A stretch of 64,000 nucleotides of DNA from Aciduliprofundum sp. MAR08-339 (GTDB lineage Archaea > Thermoplasmatota > Thermoplasmata > Thermoplasmatales > Aciduliprofundaceae), in NCBI RefSeq assembly GCF_000327505.1, contig NC_019942.1:1302001-1366000 (forward strand), read 5' to 3'. Position 1 is the first letter of the stretch, and every line of letters begins with the position of its first letter. Positions 26,367-34,331 of the stretch are shown in pieces. The position numbers were made by a program, and so were the translations under genes. Under the pieces are notes generated by a model. The model did no database searches, was not told where the DNA came from, and was given only the letters and a program-made list of their open reading frames with translations.

Positions 26367-27989
26367 TTAATCCTCCTCGCTTCCGGAGGGGCCCTCGTTT
26401 CCACCCTTCTTTGTCTCACCCTTGGCGGCTATGACATCATCTATGCGCAGAATCATTATTGCAGCATCGGTTGCGCTGTCTATGGCCTGCTTTCCGACGC
26501 GTATGGGTTCTATAACTCCAAGATCCATCATATCTGCCACTTTGCCCTCGTAGACATTTATGCCGTAGGTAACCTTACCATCCTTGTGGGCCTTGCGAAG
26601 TTCTATTAGCATATCGATTGGGTCATGTCCAGCATTCTCTGCAAGGGTGCGGGGAATAACCTCCAGAGCATCGGCAAATGCCTCTATTGCAAGCTGCTCA
26701 CGGCCACCAACGCTGGCAGCATAGTCCCTGAGTTTCAGGGCTATCTCAACAGCACTTGAGCCGCCTCCCGTGACAATCTTTCCATCCTCAACGGCCTTGG
26801 CAACAACGTGCAGGGCGTCTTTAAGGCTGCGCTCAATCTCATCCACAACATGCTCGGTTCCTCCACGCACAAGAATGCTCACAGCCTTTGGATTCTCGCA
26901 TCCGATAATGAAGGTCATATTATCCTCGCCAATCTTGCGCTGCTCAACCAGCTCTGCATGGCCTAGTTCCTCAGAGGTGAGATCATCAAGACTGGTCACT
27001 ATCTTCGCGCCTGTTGCCTTGCTCAACTTCTCCATATCACTCTTCTTCACGCGGCGCACCGCGTATATTCCCTCCTTTGCAAGGAAGTGCTGGGCCATAT
27101 CATCGATACCCTTCTGACATAGCACAACATTGGCTCCACTAGCCTTAATCTTTTCAACCATGCCCTTCAGTATCTTCTCCTCCTCATCAAGGAAGGCGCG
27201 AACCATTGCTGGATCCTTGATCTGTATATTTGCATCTATCTCAGGCTTTTTCACTTCAAGTGCCATATTTATGAGGGCTATCTTTGCATCCTTAACCCTG
27301 GAGGGCATCCCGGGATGGACCTTCTCCTTATCTATGATCATTCCCTCTATGAGTTCAGTATCATCTATGGCCCCTCCCTGCTTCTTAACGATCTGAATTG
27401 AATCCATATCAACGTAAATTCTCCCATCCACTTCCTCTGCAACCTTCTTAACTGCCTTCACAGCTATATCGCTCAACAGGTCCTTGGCCATGCTGGCACT
27501 CTTGCTGCTCAGAGCAGTGGCTGCAATTTTCTTCAAAGTCTCCTCATCATCCATACTTATGGGCTTTGCTATTTCCTCAAGGATCTCCTTTGCCTTCTCA
27601 GCGGCATGCCTGTATCCTGCCGCTATAACCGTGGGATGCACGTTCTGCTCCAAAAGTCCCTCGGCGTTCTTAAGCAACTCACCTGCAAGAACCACTGCAG
27701 TTGTGGTGCCATCTCCAACCTCACTATCCTGGGTCTTTGCAACTTCAACCATCATCTTAGCTGCCGGATGCTCCACATCAATTTCCTTGAGAATCGTAAC
27801 ACCATCATTGGTTATGACAACATCCCCAAGGCTATCAACGAGCATCTTATCCATTCCCCTGGGACCAAGCGTACTGCGAACAGCATCTGCTATGGCTCTT
27901 GCAGCCGCTATGTTGTTGCGCATTGCCTCCCTTCCTGTTTCCCTTCTTGTTCCTTCCTTAAGTATGAGAATTGGCTGACCTGCCATCAT
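26367..27989 (-). CDS. Thermosome subunit (group II chaperonin)
   Basis: ATP-driven folding chamber subunit, partner of prefoldin. The 540 residues show the usual equatorial-intermediate-apical layout, with [11 protein letters not shown], the nucleotide loop [15 protein letters not shown] at about 92-106, and [11 protein letters not shown] near 410. The tail is polar, glycine- and acid-rich. GGAGGTGA (complement of 27996-28003) is six bases before ATG 27989; an ATG one codon later also fits. The TTTATATA box at 28026-28033 (minus strand) gives a leader of some 15-20 bases, consistent with strong expression. Confidence 0.97.
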   Translation of the reverse strand: MMAGQPILILKEGTRRETGREAMRNNIAAARAIADAVRSTLGPRGMDKMLVDSLGDVVITNDGVTILKEIDVEHPAAKMMVEVAKTQDSEVGDGTTTAVVLAGELLKNAEGLLEQNVHPTVIAAGYRHAAEKAKEILEEIAKPISMDDEETLKKIAATALSSKSASMAKDLLSDIAVKAVKKVAEEVDGRIYVDMDSIQIVKKQGGAIDDTELIEGMIIDKEKVHPGMPSRVKDAKIALINMALEVKKPEIDANIQIKDPAMVRAFLDEEEKILKGMVEKIKASGANVVLCQKGIDDMAQHFLAKEGIYAVRRVKKSDMEKLSKATGAKIVTSLDDLTSEELGHAELVEQRKIGEDNMTFIIGCENPKAVSILVRGGTEHVVDEIERSLKDALHVVAKAVEDGKIVTGGGSSAVEIALKLRDYAASVGGREQLAIEAFADALEVIPRTLAENAGHDPIDMLIELRKAHKDGKVTYGINVYEGKVADMMDLGVIEPIRVGKQAIDSATDAAIMILRIDDVIAAKGETKKGGNEGPSGSEED

Positions 27990-28025
27990 GGTTCCTCACC
28001 TCCGATGGCTGTAAAAAATTTCTTC

Positions 28026-28033
28026 TATATAAA
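28026..28033 (-). promoter_or_regulatory. TATA box of the thermosome gene
   Basis: TTTATATA on the minus strand, about 40 bases before the ATG. ATTTCT repeats flank it on both sides (complement near 28017-28024 and 28035-28042), a possible site for a heat-shock regulator, which I cannot confirm. Confidence 0.5.
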
Positions 28034-28072
28034 GATTTCTAAAAGTGGAAATGAAGTACCTTCCTGCATTTT

Positions 28073-28462
28073 TCATTTCTCGTACCTCGTTCCCTTCATT
28101 CGCAGGAGGGCCCTGTAGATCTGCTCAAGAAGAATCAAATAGGCCAGTTCGTGCCTGAAGGTCAATTTTGAGAGTGAAAGCAGCATATGATTTCCCTTAT
28201 CACTGAAACCCTCAGGAGGACCAACAGCGAATAATATTTTTTCTCCCTCTCTAGCCCTGCGAGATAAAAAATGGTAGAACTCTTCACTGTTCATCTCCTC
28301 ACCCTCTGGATCGAGAAGTATTGCTTCAGATGGTAAATTTGAGGAGTGCCCAAATCTGATATGTGCCATACTGCTCAACCTTTTTTCGTACTCCTCAATA
28401 ACCCCTCTATATTCCCTTCCAATTTTCCCAAGGTTCAGGACTTCAATTTTCACAGGGAGCAT
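28073..28462 (-). CDS. rlmH: RlmH-like SPOUT rRNA methyltransferase
   Basis: Resembles RlmH, which methylates N3 of pseudouridine 1915 in bacterial 23S rRNA. The 129-residue SPOUT protein has IEVLNLGK at the N-terminus, LDPEGEE, the SAM loop LFAVGPPEGF, and the C-terminal knot region SLSKLTFRHELAYLILLEQIYRAL. The last residues read RYEK, whereas bacterial RlmH ends in a PYHK-like motif, so the target may differ. I chose ATG 28462, since CTTATAAGT (minus strand, 28484-28492) is 26 bases upstream; an upstream ATG at 28480 would fall inside the core promoter. Confidence 0.87.
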   Translation of the reverse strand: MLPVKIEVLNLGKIGREYRGVIEEYEKRLSSMAHIRFGHSSNLPSEAILLDPEGEEMNSEEFYHFLSRRAREGEKILFAVGPPEGFSDKGNHMLLSLSKLTFRHELAYLILLEQIYRALLRMKGTRYEK

Positions 28463-28483
28463 ATTGATGCAACGTATCACAAT

Positions 28484-28492
28484 ACTTATAAG
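28484..28492 (-). promoter_or_regulatory. TATA box of rlmH
   Basis: The palindromic CTTATAAG lies 26 bases upstream of ATG 28462, suggesting a leaderless mRNA. It sits in the 33-base gap just after the TraB-family gene. Confidence 0.55.
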
Positions 28493-28495
28493 TTT

Positions 28496-29173
28496 TCAAC
28501 CTGAGATCCTGTAGGAAAAGCTGACGGTGTGTCCAAGCATATCTGCAAGTTTTATCACCCTTGCATCCGGCAACCTCCTACTTAGACCCTTCAAATGCCC
28601 ATCTCCCACAAAGGCAAGAATCTTCAAATCATCAGCATCCAATTTTTCCAAGTTTCTGGCCATGTAGGCCTCTCTCTCATCAAACAGGGCCCTTGAAAGT
28701 CCGGGATACTTTTTCCTTATTTCCTCAATGTACCTGTCCTCCTCTTCAATTATCTTTTCCACCTCAGCCCTGCCAACCTTCTTCCCAATAAAGGGAGCAA
28801 AAACGAGAGAGCCGTAGAGTCTGATTTTTTCCCATAAACCCATATTTTTCTTTATGGCCCGTACAATCATCTGGGAATCCATATCTATGAATTCCACCCT
28901 CTTTCCCAGCACATTGGCCGTATTGACGGCAGTGAGCATCTCAGTTCCGACCTCGTTGCCAAAGAGTTCGGCGAGATTCTTCTGCATCTCTGCCATCTTG
29001 CGGTAGAAGTAGGGCATCTCGCCCTGGGTTTTTGAGTTCAGGGCAATGTATCTGCCATAGTCAAGTTCAACCGCAACAATATCCGGGTTCTCTTCCATTA
29101 TGATTCTCTCAATCTGCACACGCAGGTCCAGTACATGGGCCACTCCAACCAGGATTATCACGAAAACATCCAT
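28496..29173 (-). CDS. TraB/PrgY-family protein (TraB domain only)
   Basis: Member of the TraB family, named for an Enterococcus protein that shuts off pheromone response; the structure is erythromycin-esterase/ChaN-like and the archaeal role is unknown. The 226 residues show the two family GxxH motifs (VGVAHVLD near the N-terminus and VGDGHLKG near the C-terminus) and conserved VAVELD with a nearby arginine. Archaeal TraB proteins often carry extra C-terminal membrane helices, which this one lacks. The start at 29173 is set by a TATTATATGA box about 30 bases upstream. Confidence 0.85.
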   Translation of the reverse strand: MDVFVIILVGVAHVLDLRVQIERIIMEENPDIVAVELDYGRYIALNSKTQGEMPYFYRKMAEMQKNLAELFGNEVGTEMLTAVNTANVLGKRVEFIDMDSQMIVRAIKKNMGLWEKIRLYGSLVFAPFIGKKVGRAEVEKIIEEEDRYIEEIRKKYPGLSRALFDEREAYMARNLEKLDADDLKILAFVGDGHLKGLSRRLPDARVIKLADMLGHTVSFSYRISG

Positions 29174-29241
29174 GACACTATGATATTTTACCTTTCCCAA
29201 AATCATATAATACCGCATTTCAATTACCCGATGGTGATCAT

Positions 29242-30909
29242 ATGGAGAAGATTGTAGAATGCGTTCCGAACTTTAGCGAAGGACGTAATATGAAGGTGAT
29301 TGAAGAGATCGTTAACTCTATAAAAGAGGTGGAAAACGTTTACGTTCTTGATGTTGACCCGGGTGAGGCAACAAATCGAACGGTGGTAACCTTCGTGGGC
29401 ACACCTGAAGGTGTGAAGGAGGCAGCATTCAGGGCCATAAAAAAGGCGGGAGAACTCATAGATATGAGGGTGCACCATGGAGCACATCCAAGAATGGGTG
29501 CTACCGACGTGTGTCCCTTCGTGCCGGTGAAGGGCGTTACCATGGAGGATTGCGTTCACCTTGCGGAGGAAGTTGGAAAGAGGGTTGGAGAGGAACTTGG
29601 TATACCCGTTTACCTTTATGAGTACGCAGCAAGGGAGGATTACCGCCGTAACCTTGCAGACATACGCGCTGGGGAATATGAGGCTTTACCTGAGAAGTTG
29701 AAGGATGAGCGATGGAAACCGGATTTCGGACCTGATGAGTGGAACGAGCATATTGCCAAAACGGGTGCAACGGTCATAGGGGCAAGGGATTTTCTCATAG
29801 CGTATAATGTGAACCTAAACACAAAGGACAAGAAACTGGCAAACAGGATTGCCAAAATAATAAGGGAGCGTGGTTACAGGAAAAAGATGGAGGATGGCAC
29901 AAGGGTTCAAATACCCGGGAAGTTGAAGTACGTGAAGGCCATAGGATGGTTCATTGATGAGTACCAGAGGGCACAGATATCCATAAACCTCACAAATTTC
30001 CATGAAACGCCCCTGTGGAAGGTATTTGAAACCTGCGAGGAGGAGGCCAGAAATCTTGGATTGAGAGTCACTGGAAGTGAGATAGTGGGTCTTGTACCCC
30101 TTGAGGCTATGCTTGATGTGGGCAGACATTTCCTTGAAAAGCAGGGGAAGAGCACCGGCATACCTGAAAGGGATATCGTGCATTACGCAATTTTATCCCT
30201 GGGACTAAACGATGTTGCACCCTTTGACCCAACAGAGAAAATAATAGAGTACAAGATTGAAAAACTAGAGGCAAGGAGGAAACTGGTAGACATGAAAATC
30301 AGAGATTTTATGGATGAACTTTCACGGGATTCTCCCGCACCGGGAGGAGGTAGCGTAGCCGCCTTGAACGGGGCTCTGGGTGCATCTCTGGCCTCCATGG
30401 TGGCCAACCTGACATACGGGAAGAAAAAGTACAAGGATGTGTGGGACGATATGGGAAGGATAGCAAATACCGCCCAAAAACTCAAAGATGAATTCATAGT
30501 CCTTGTGGACAGAGACACCGAGGCCTTTGATGCCCTGATGGCCGCATTCAAAATGCCAAAGAAGACCGATGAGGAGAGAAAAATCAGGGATGAGCACATT
30601 CAGGAGGCAACAAAGAGGGCCATAGAGGTTCCGATGCGCACCCTTGAACTCAGTGGAGAGATTCTTAAATTGGCACACGAACTTGCCGAAAAGGGCAATG
30701 TAAATGCAATAAGCGATGCGGGAGTTGCGGCCTTGAGCGCCTACACAGCAGCCCACGCAGCCTATCTAAACGTGATCATAAACCTTGCTGGCATAACGGA
30801 TGAGAACTACGTGAATGAGATTGGCGAGAGGGCTGAGAGATTACTGATTAACGTGCAGGAGGAAAAGGATGCAATCCTGGATAAGGTGGAAGAGAAACTC
30901 AGGGCATAA
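29242..30909 (+). CDS. ftcD: Bifunctional formiminotransferase-cyclodeaminase
   Basis: Transfers the formimino group of formiminoglutamate (from histidine breakdown) to tetrahydrofolate, then releases ammonia to give methenyl-tetrahydrofolate. The 555 residues contain the formiminotransferase N-terminal domain (about 1-180, VPNFSEGRN, VHHGAHPRMGATDVCPF), its C-terminal domain (about 181-300) and the helical cyclodeaminase (about 350-555, SPAPGGGSVAALNGALGASL). Both halves look complete. No other histidine-utilisation gene is in the window. GGTGAT lies just before the ATG. The next gene (alaX) follows after 31 bases. Confidence 0.95.
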   Translation: MEKIVECVPNFSEGRNMKVIEEIVNSIKEVENVYVLDVDPGEATNRTVVTFVGTPEGVKEAAFRAIKKAGELIDMRVHHGAHPRMGATDVCPFVPVKGVTMEDCVHLAEEVGKRVGEELGIPVYLYEYAAREDYRRNLADIRAGEYEALPEKLKDERWKPDFGPDEWNEHIAKTGATVIGARDFLIAYNVNLNTKDKKLANRIAKIIRERGYRKKMEDGTRVQIPGKLKYVKAIGWFIDEYQRAQISINLTNFHETPLWKVFETCEEEARNLGLRVTGSEIVGLVPLEAMLDVGRHFLEKQGKSTGIPERDIVHYAILSLGLNDVAPFDPTEKIIEYKIEKLEARRKLVDMKIRDFMDELSRDSPAPGGGSVAALNGALGASLASMVANLTYGKKKYKDVWDDMGRIANTAQKLKDEFIVLVDRDTEAFDALMAAFKMPKKTDEERKIRDEHIQEATKRAIEVPMRTLELSGEILKLAHELAEKGNVNAISDAGVAALSAYTAAHAAYLNVIINLAGITDENYVNEIGERAERLLINVQEEKDAILDKVEEKLRA

Positions 30910-30940
30910 AATTTAAACCAAGAACCACCTTCTCTTTTTT

Positions 30941-31642
30941 ATGAACACAGAACTTCTATATCTGGAGGACTCCTACCTCAAAGAATTTGATGCGAAGGTC
31001 ATAGGTGCGAATGAGAATGGAGTGTACCTTGACAGAACCGCCTTTTATCTCGGAGGTGGTGGACAGCCCTTTGATACGGGAAAACTTATGGTTGATGGGA
31101 TAGAGTACGAGGTTAAGGGCATGCGCAGGGAGGATGCGCTGCACATAATTGATGGAGAGAAGCCAAAAGTAGGGGAGAGGGTACATGGAATCATAGACTG
31201 GGAGCGAAGATACAGAATTATGCGCACCCATACCGCTGTTCACGTTGTGTCCGGAGTGGCATTCAGGCAATTTAAAGTGCATATAACGGGAAATCAGCTA
31301 TACGAGGCAAGAGCCAGGCTGGATCTGTCCTTCGAGAACATGAGTAGAGAACTTGCAGAAGAGATCATAAAGGAGAGCAACAGGGTTGTGGAGAGAGGCC
31401 TGCCCGTAAGATGGTACTACATAAGCAAGGAAGAGTTCATGAACAGACCTGAGCTGATGAGGGTAAACCCAGAATTATACAAAAAATACGAGAAGATAAG
31501 GGTTGTGGAGATTGTGGGTTTTGACATACAGGCTGATGGGGGCACGCATGTAAAAAACCTTAAAGAAATAGGAAAAATAGAACTGCAGAAGTATGAGAGC
31601 AAGGGAAGGAAGAACAAGAGAATTTACATCACCCTAAAGTGA
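30941..31642 (+). CDS. alaX: Alanyl-tRNA editing protein AlaX (AlaX-M type)
   Basis: Deacylates mischarged tRNA-Ala (Ser or Gly). The 233 residues comprise the short N-terminal glycine-rich barrel (GGGGQPFDTG at 38-47) and the editing domain. Zinc-site motifs are H97-TAV-H101 and a second motif reading ADGGTH, where D199 occupies the position of the cysteine seen in most AlaRS editing domains and H203 is retained. It is translated from MNTELLYLED; a TTTAAACC stretch upstream (30911-30918) may be its TATA box. Confidence 0.9.
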   Translation: MNTELLYLEDSYLKEFDAKVIGANENGVYLDRTAFYLGGGGQPFDTGKLMVDGIEYEVKGMRREDALHIIDGEKPKVGERVHGIIDWERRYRIMRTHTAVHVVSGVAFRQFKVHITGNQLYEARARLDLSFENMSRELAEEIIKESNRVVERGLPVRWYYISKEEFMNRPELMRVNPELYKKYEKIRVVEIVGFDIQADGGTHVKNLKEIGKIELQKYESKGRKNKRIYITLK

Positions 31643-31680
31643 AGGGAAAAAATAATTATAATCAACATCATGCAGGTGCA

Positions 31681-32331
31681 ATGGCTGATATAATTGAGGG
31701 TGTAAAGCCCACAAGAATGCAACTGCTGGAAATTCGAAAGAAAAAGCAACTTGCAAAAAACGGGCACAAATTGCTGAGCGAGAAGAGGGATGCCCTTATC
31801 TCCCAGTTTTTCCAGATAATAGATCTCAGAGAGGAACTGCGCCACAAGGTTGATAAAAAGGTGAAAGAGGCATTTGATACGCTCATTGAGGCGGAAATGG
31901 TGATGGGTGATTCCGCGGTTGCAGATGTTGCCCGGCAGGTTAAGAACTACGGTGAGATTGAGGCCACTACACTCAACATCATGGGAGTTCTGACCCCACA
32001 GATGGAAATAAGAGATGTGGAAAAAACACTAGATTACGGATTTTTGCACACTTCCGCCAAACTTGATGAGGCTGCCTTTAAGTTCCGAGACCTTCTGAAG
32101 GATCTGGTGAAACTTGCAGAGATTGAGGGTGCCCTGGAGAACCTGGCAATAGAAATAGAGAAAACAAAGAGACGAGTCAATGCCCTTGAGCACATATTCA
32201 TACCGAGATTTGAGGCAACGGAAAAGTACATAGAACTGGTACTTGATGAGCGTGAGCGTGAGGATTTCTTCCGGAGAAAGAGAATAAAATCCATCTTAGC
32301 GGCGAAGGAAAATGCTCGGACCTCTTCCTAA
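31681..32331 (+). CDS. atpD: A-type ATP synthase subunit D
   Basis: Central rotor-stalk subunit of the archaeal A1A0 ATP synthase, turning inside the A3B3 head. The 216 residues are almost all helical coiled coil, with the family start MADIIEGVKPTRMQLLEIRKK and a conserved ALEHIFIPRFEATEKYI near the C-terminus. I chose ATG 31681 (AGGTG three bases upstream; AATTATAAT at about 31653-31661). No other ATPase gene is nearby, whereas in most archaea atpD closes the atp operon. A 53-residue membrane protein overlaps its 3' end. Confidence 0.95.
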   Translation: MADIIEGVKPTRMQLLEIRKKKQLAKNGHKLLSEKRDALISQFFQIIDLREELRHKVDKKVKEAFDTLIEAEMVMGDSAVADVARQVKNYGEIEATTLNIMGVLTPQMEIRDVEKTLDYGFLHTSAKLDEAAFKFRDLLKDLVKLAEIEGALENLAIEIEKTKRRVNALEHIFIPRFEATEKYIELVLDEREREDFFRRKRIKSILAAKENARTSS

Positions 32332-32473
32332 ACAGTGGGTTGAAGGCAAGGATGTTGAGGAGAGAATAAAGTTTTACAAGTTTGTTCTATACGCTCAGGT
32401 GGTCAGCACCGTGCTCATAGCCCTGGGTTTGATTTTATTTATTCTCATTGTAGCTGGGATTATAAAAGTTTGA
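32312..32473 (+). CDS. Small single-pass membrane protein downstream of atpD
   Basis: A 53-residue frame from ATG 32312 to TGA 32471-32473. The first half is soluble and charged (MLGPLPKQWVEGKDVEERIK) and the second half is a strong transmembrane helix (about residues 28-51) ending in IIKV. It overlaps atpD by 20 bases and the convergent pyrF by 14, leaving no room for anything else, and it keeps the operon's orientation. CGAAGGA lies upstream as a weak ribosome site. The function is unknown; its position suggests, but does not prove, a link with the ATP synthase or its membrane sector. Confidence 0.7.
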   Translation: MLGPLPKQWVEGKDVEERIKFYKFVLYAQVVSTVLIALGLILFILIVAGIIKV

Positions 32474-33092
32474 TTTCTTCGTATATTGCTCTGGCAGCCT
32501 CTTTTGGATTCTGGGCATTGTATATGCTTCTTCCAACGATTACATGGTTTGCACCTGCCTCAATGGTCTCTCTGGCCCTTCCGCCCTGGGCACCCACTCC
32601 AGGGGAAAGAATCTCCATATTCCCTGCGAGTACACGAATCTCCCTTATTCTTTCAGGTCTGGTTGCAGGGGCAATAAGCCCTGCAGCACCCACATCTCTA
32701 GCCATCTTCACAATCTCATCGGCATGCTTCTGCATAAAATCAAGAGCTCCCGGATGGGACATCTCCGCAACAACATAGACCTTCATTTTTCCAGCCTCAT
32801 CCACGGCAGCCTTCAAAGAATCACGGCCCACAAAACCGTGCACTATTATGCCTGTGGCACCATGCTTCTTCGCTTGAGAAACTATGAGTTTTGTCGTGTT
32901 TGGGATATCTGCTACCTTAAAATCGCATATGACAGGTGCAATTTGAGACAGGAGATCCACAATTTCCATCCCGGCGGCCATTATGAGTGGCCAGCCAACC
33001 TTGATTGCGTGAAGATATTCCTTCGTCTCATAGGCAATTTTCATGGCAGCATCTCTGTCCGTCACATCAAGGGCTAGAATCAAACCGGCCAT
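32460..33092 (-). CDS. pyrF: Orotidine 5'-phosphate decarboxylase
   Basis: Final step of UMP synthesis. The 210-residue beta/alpha barrel has K31 in KVGW, the catalytic set D57-F-K59-V-A-D62, EMSHPGA near 110, LSPGVGAQGG near 163 and VGRSIYNA near 190. It stands alone, 3'-overlapping the small membrane-protein gene by 14 bases. Confidence 0.97.
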   Translation of the reverse strand: MAGLILALDVTDRDAAMKIAYETKEYLHAIKVGWPLIMAAGMEIVDLLSQIAPVICDFKVADIPNTTKLIVSQAKKHGATGIIVHGFVGRDSLKAAVDEAGKMKVYVVAEMSHPGALDFMQKHADEIVKMARDVGAAGLIAPATRPERIREIRVLAGNMEILSPGVGAQGGRARETIEAGANHVIVGRSIYNAQNPKEAARAIYEEIKLL

Positions 33093-33139
33093 GGAGGTCC
33101 ATGTAAAAGCATATTAAAATATTTTGCAATATCTCCCGC

Positions 33140-33829
33140 ATGGTCAGATGGTTGAAAATCACAGTTATCAACGATAATAGGGCAGGACCTGGGCTGAAAA
33201 ATGACTGGGGCTGGAGTGTGCTCTTGGAATCCGAATCATGGCAAATAATATTTGATGCAGACACAAGACCCGACGTGATAGAGCATAATTTCAAAACCCT
33301 GAGAAAAAATTTGAAAGACCTGAATTTCGCATTCTTGAGCCACTATCACTTAGACCACTACGGTGGATTCTCCTACATTGGAAAAGCAGTTCCGGGCCTG
33401 AAAATATATGTGCCAAATTCTGCACCTCCATTTCTTAGGGATTGGGGACTGGAGCCGAAACCTGTGAAAGAGCCTATGAAAATCTGCGATGACGTTTACT
33501 CATCTGGGCCAATGGGGAGCATGGGTGAGCAGGCTTTGGGCGTAAAACTGGATTCCAAAGGGGTTGTCGTTTTTGTGGGTTGCAGCCATCCTGGGGTGGA
33601 CAAACTTGCAAAAAGGATTGAGGAATTTACAGGAGAGAACATATATCTCGTGATTGGAGGATTTCACAACCCTTCAAGGGCCACACTGGACAGGCTATCA
33701 AGATTTGTAAGGTACATTGCACCAGCACATTGCAGCGGGGATTGGGCCAGAAGATACGTGGAGGAAAAATATCCGGATAAATACATTGATGTCCACACAG
33801 GAAGCTATTTTTTCATGGGAAACGATTAA
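33140..33829 (+). CDS. Metallo-beta-lactamase fold hydrolase (COG1237 type)
   Basis: A 229-residue metallohydrolase. It has the metal motif SHYHLDHYGG (H68, H70, D72, H73), a later GCSHPGVD histidine, GGFHNPS, and APAHCSGD near 200. This layout matches the archaeal COG1237 family that includes a pterin-related phosphate synthase in methanogens; the reaction here is unknown. It starts with its own promoter (AT-rich at 33109-33122) and is 46 bases upstream of the PadR gene, but the spacer holds a promoter, so they are probably separate units. Confidence 0.83.
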   Translation: MVRWLKITVINDNRAGPGLKNDWGWSVLLESESWQIIFDADTRPDVIEHNFKTLRKNLKDLNFAFLSHYHLDHYGGFSYIGKAVPGLKIYVPNSAPPFLRDWGLEPKPVKEPMKICDDVYSSGPMGSMGEQALGVKLDSKGVVVFVGCSHPGVDKLAKRIEEFTGENIYLVIGGFHNPSRATLDRLSRFVRYIAPAHCSGDWARRYVEEKYPDKYIDVHTGSYFFMGND

Positions 33830-33830
33830 A

Positions 33831-33870
33831 TACAATATGTATATTGACATATCATATAACATATCAGGTG
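33831..33870 (+). promoter_or_regulatory. Promoter with a candidate PadR operator
   Basis: Just before the PadR gene lie ATGT (33837-33840), six bases, then ACAT (33847-33850), an inverted repeat that resembles the ATGT-N8-ACAT sites bound by PadR proteins with a shorter spacer. A further ACAT is at 33859-33862; the ACATATCA unit is repeated twelve bases apart. Ribosome site AGGTGAT is at 33867-33873. Autoregulation is inferred. Confidence 0.5.
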
Positions 33871-33875
33871 ATATA

Positions 33876-34331
33876 ATGGAACCTCCTCAGAAGAAGGGCA
33901 TAAAGCTGATCATACTGGACATATTGAAGAACGAGAAACTTCACGGATACGGAATAGCAGAAAAAATCGAAAAAATATACGGTATAGACAAGCCAGGCTC
34001 CGGAATAATTTACACAACCCTCTCAAATCTCAGGAAAAAAGGTATGATAAGGGTCTGTGGAGAGGGAAGAAGAGAGAAGAAAATTTATACAATAACTGAA
34101 AGAGGAATGGACTATCTCAAAGACCATGGCTCTGACCTTGAAAAGGCACAGAGGATGTTAAAAAATCTTGGAGAGTTCTACAGGATCGGGGGCAAGGAGG
34201 CACTTGAGGCCGTGGGAAAGATAATAAGGGTTATGCATGAACTCACTCCAGAAGAAATAAAAAGGGTTGAGGATATTCTCAAAGATTTCAGGCATAAACT
34301 TGAGGATTTAACCGGTGAGATCGATGAATAA
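33876..34331 (+). CDS. PadR-family transcriptional regulator
   Basis: A 151-residue repressor with a winged helix (about 1-85): LIILDILKNEKLHGYGIAEKIEK, GSGIIYTTLSNLRKKGMI, and a wing rich in Arg/Lys with YTITERG. A helical dimerisation tail (about 95-150) follows. PadR proteins usually sense phenolics or cationic drugs and control an adjacent efflux pump, and here a MATE exporter gene overlaps its 3' end by eight bases. AGGTGAT is two bases before ATG 33876. Confidence 0.9.
   Translation: MEPPQKKGIKLIILDILKNEKLHGYGIAEKIEKIYGIDKPGSGIIYTTLSNLRKKGMIRVCGEGRREKKIYTITERGMDYLKDHGSDLEKAQRMLKNLGEFYRIGGKEALEAVGKIIRVMHELTPEEIKRVEDILKDFRHKLEDLTGEIDE

Noticed and set aside
27484-27978. A 164-codon plus-strand frame, with other plus-strand frames, inside the thermosome gene
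   Set aside because: Antisense to a conserved chaperonin. Long antisense frames arise here from biased codon use.
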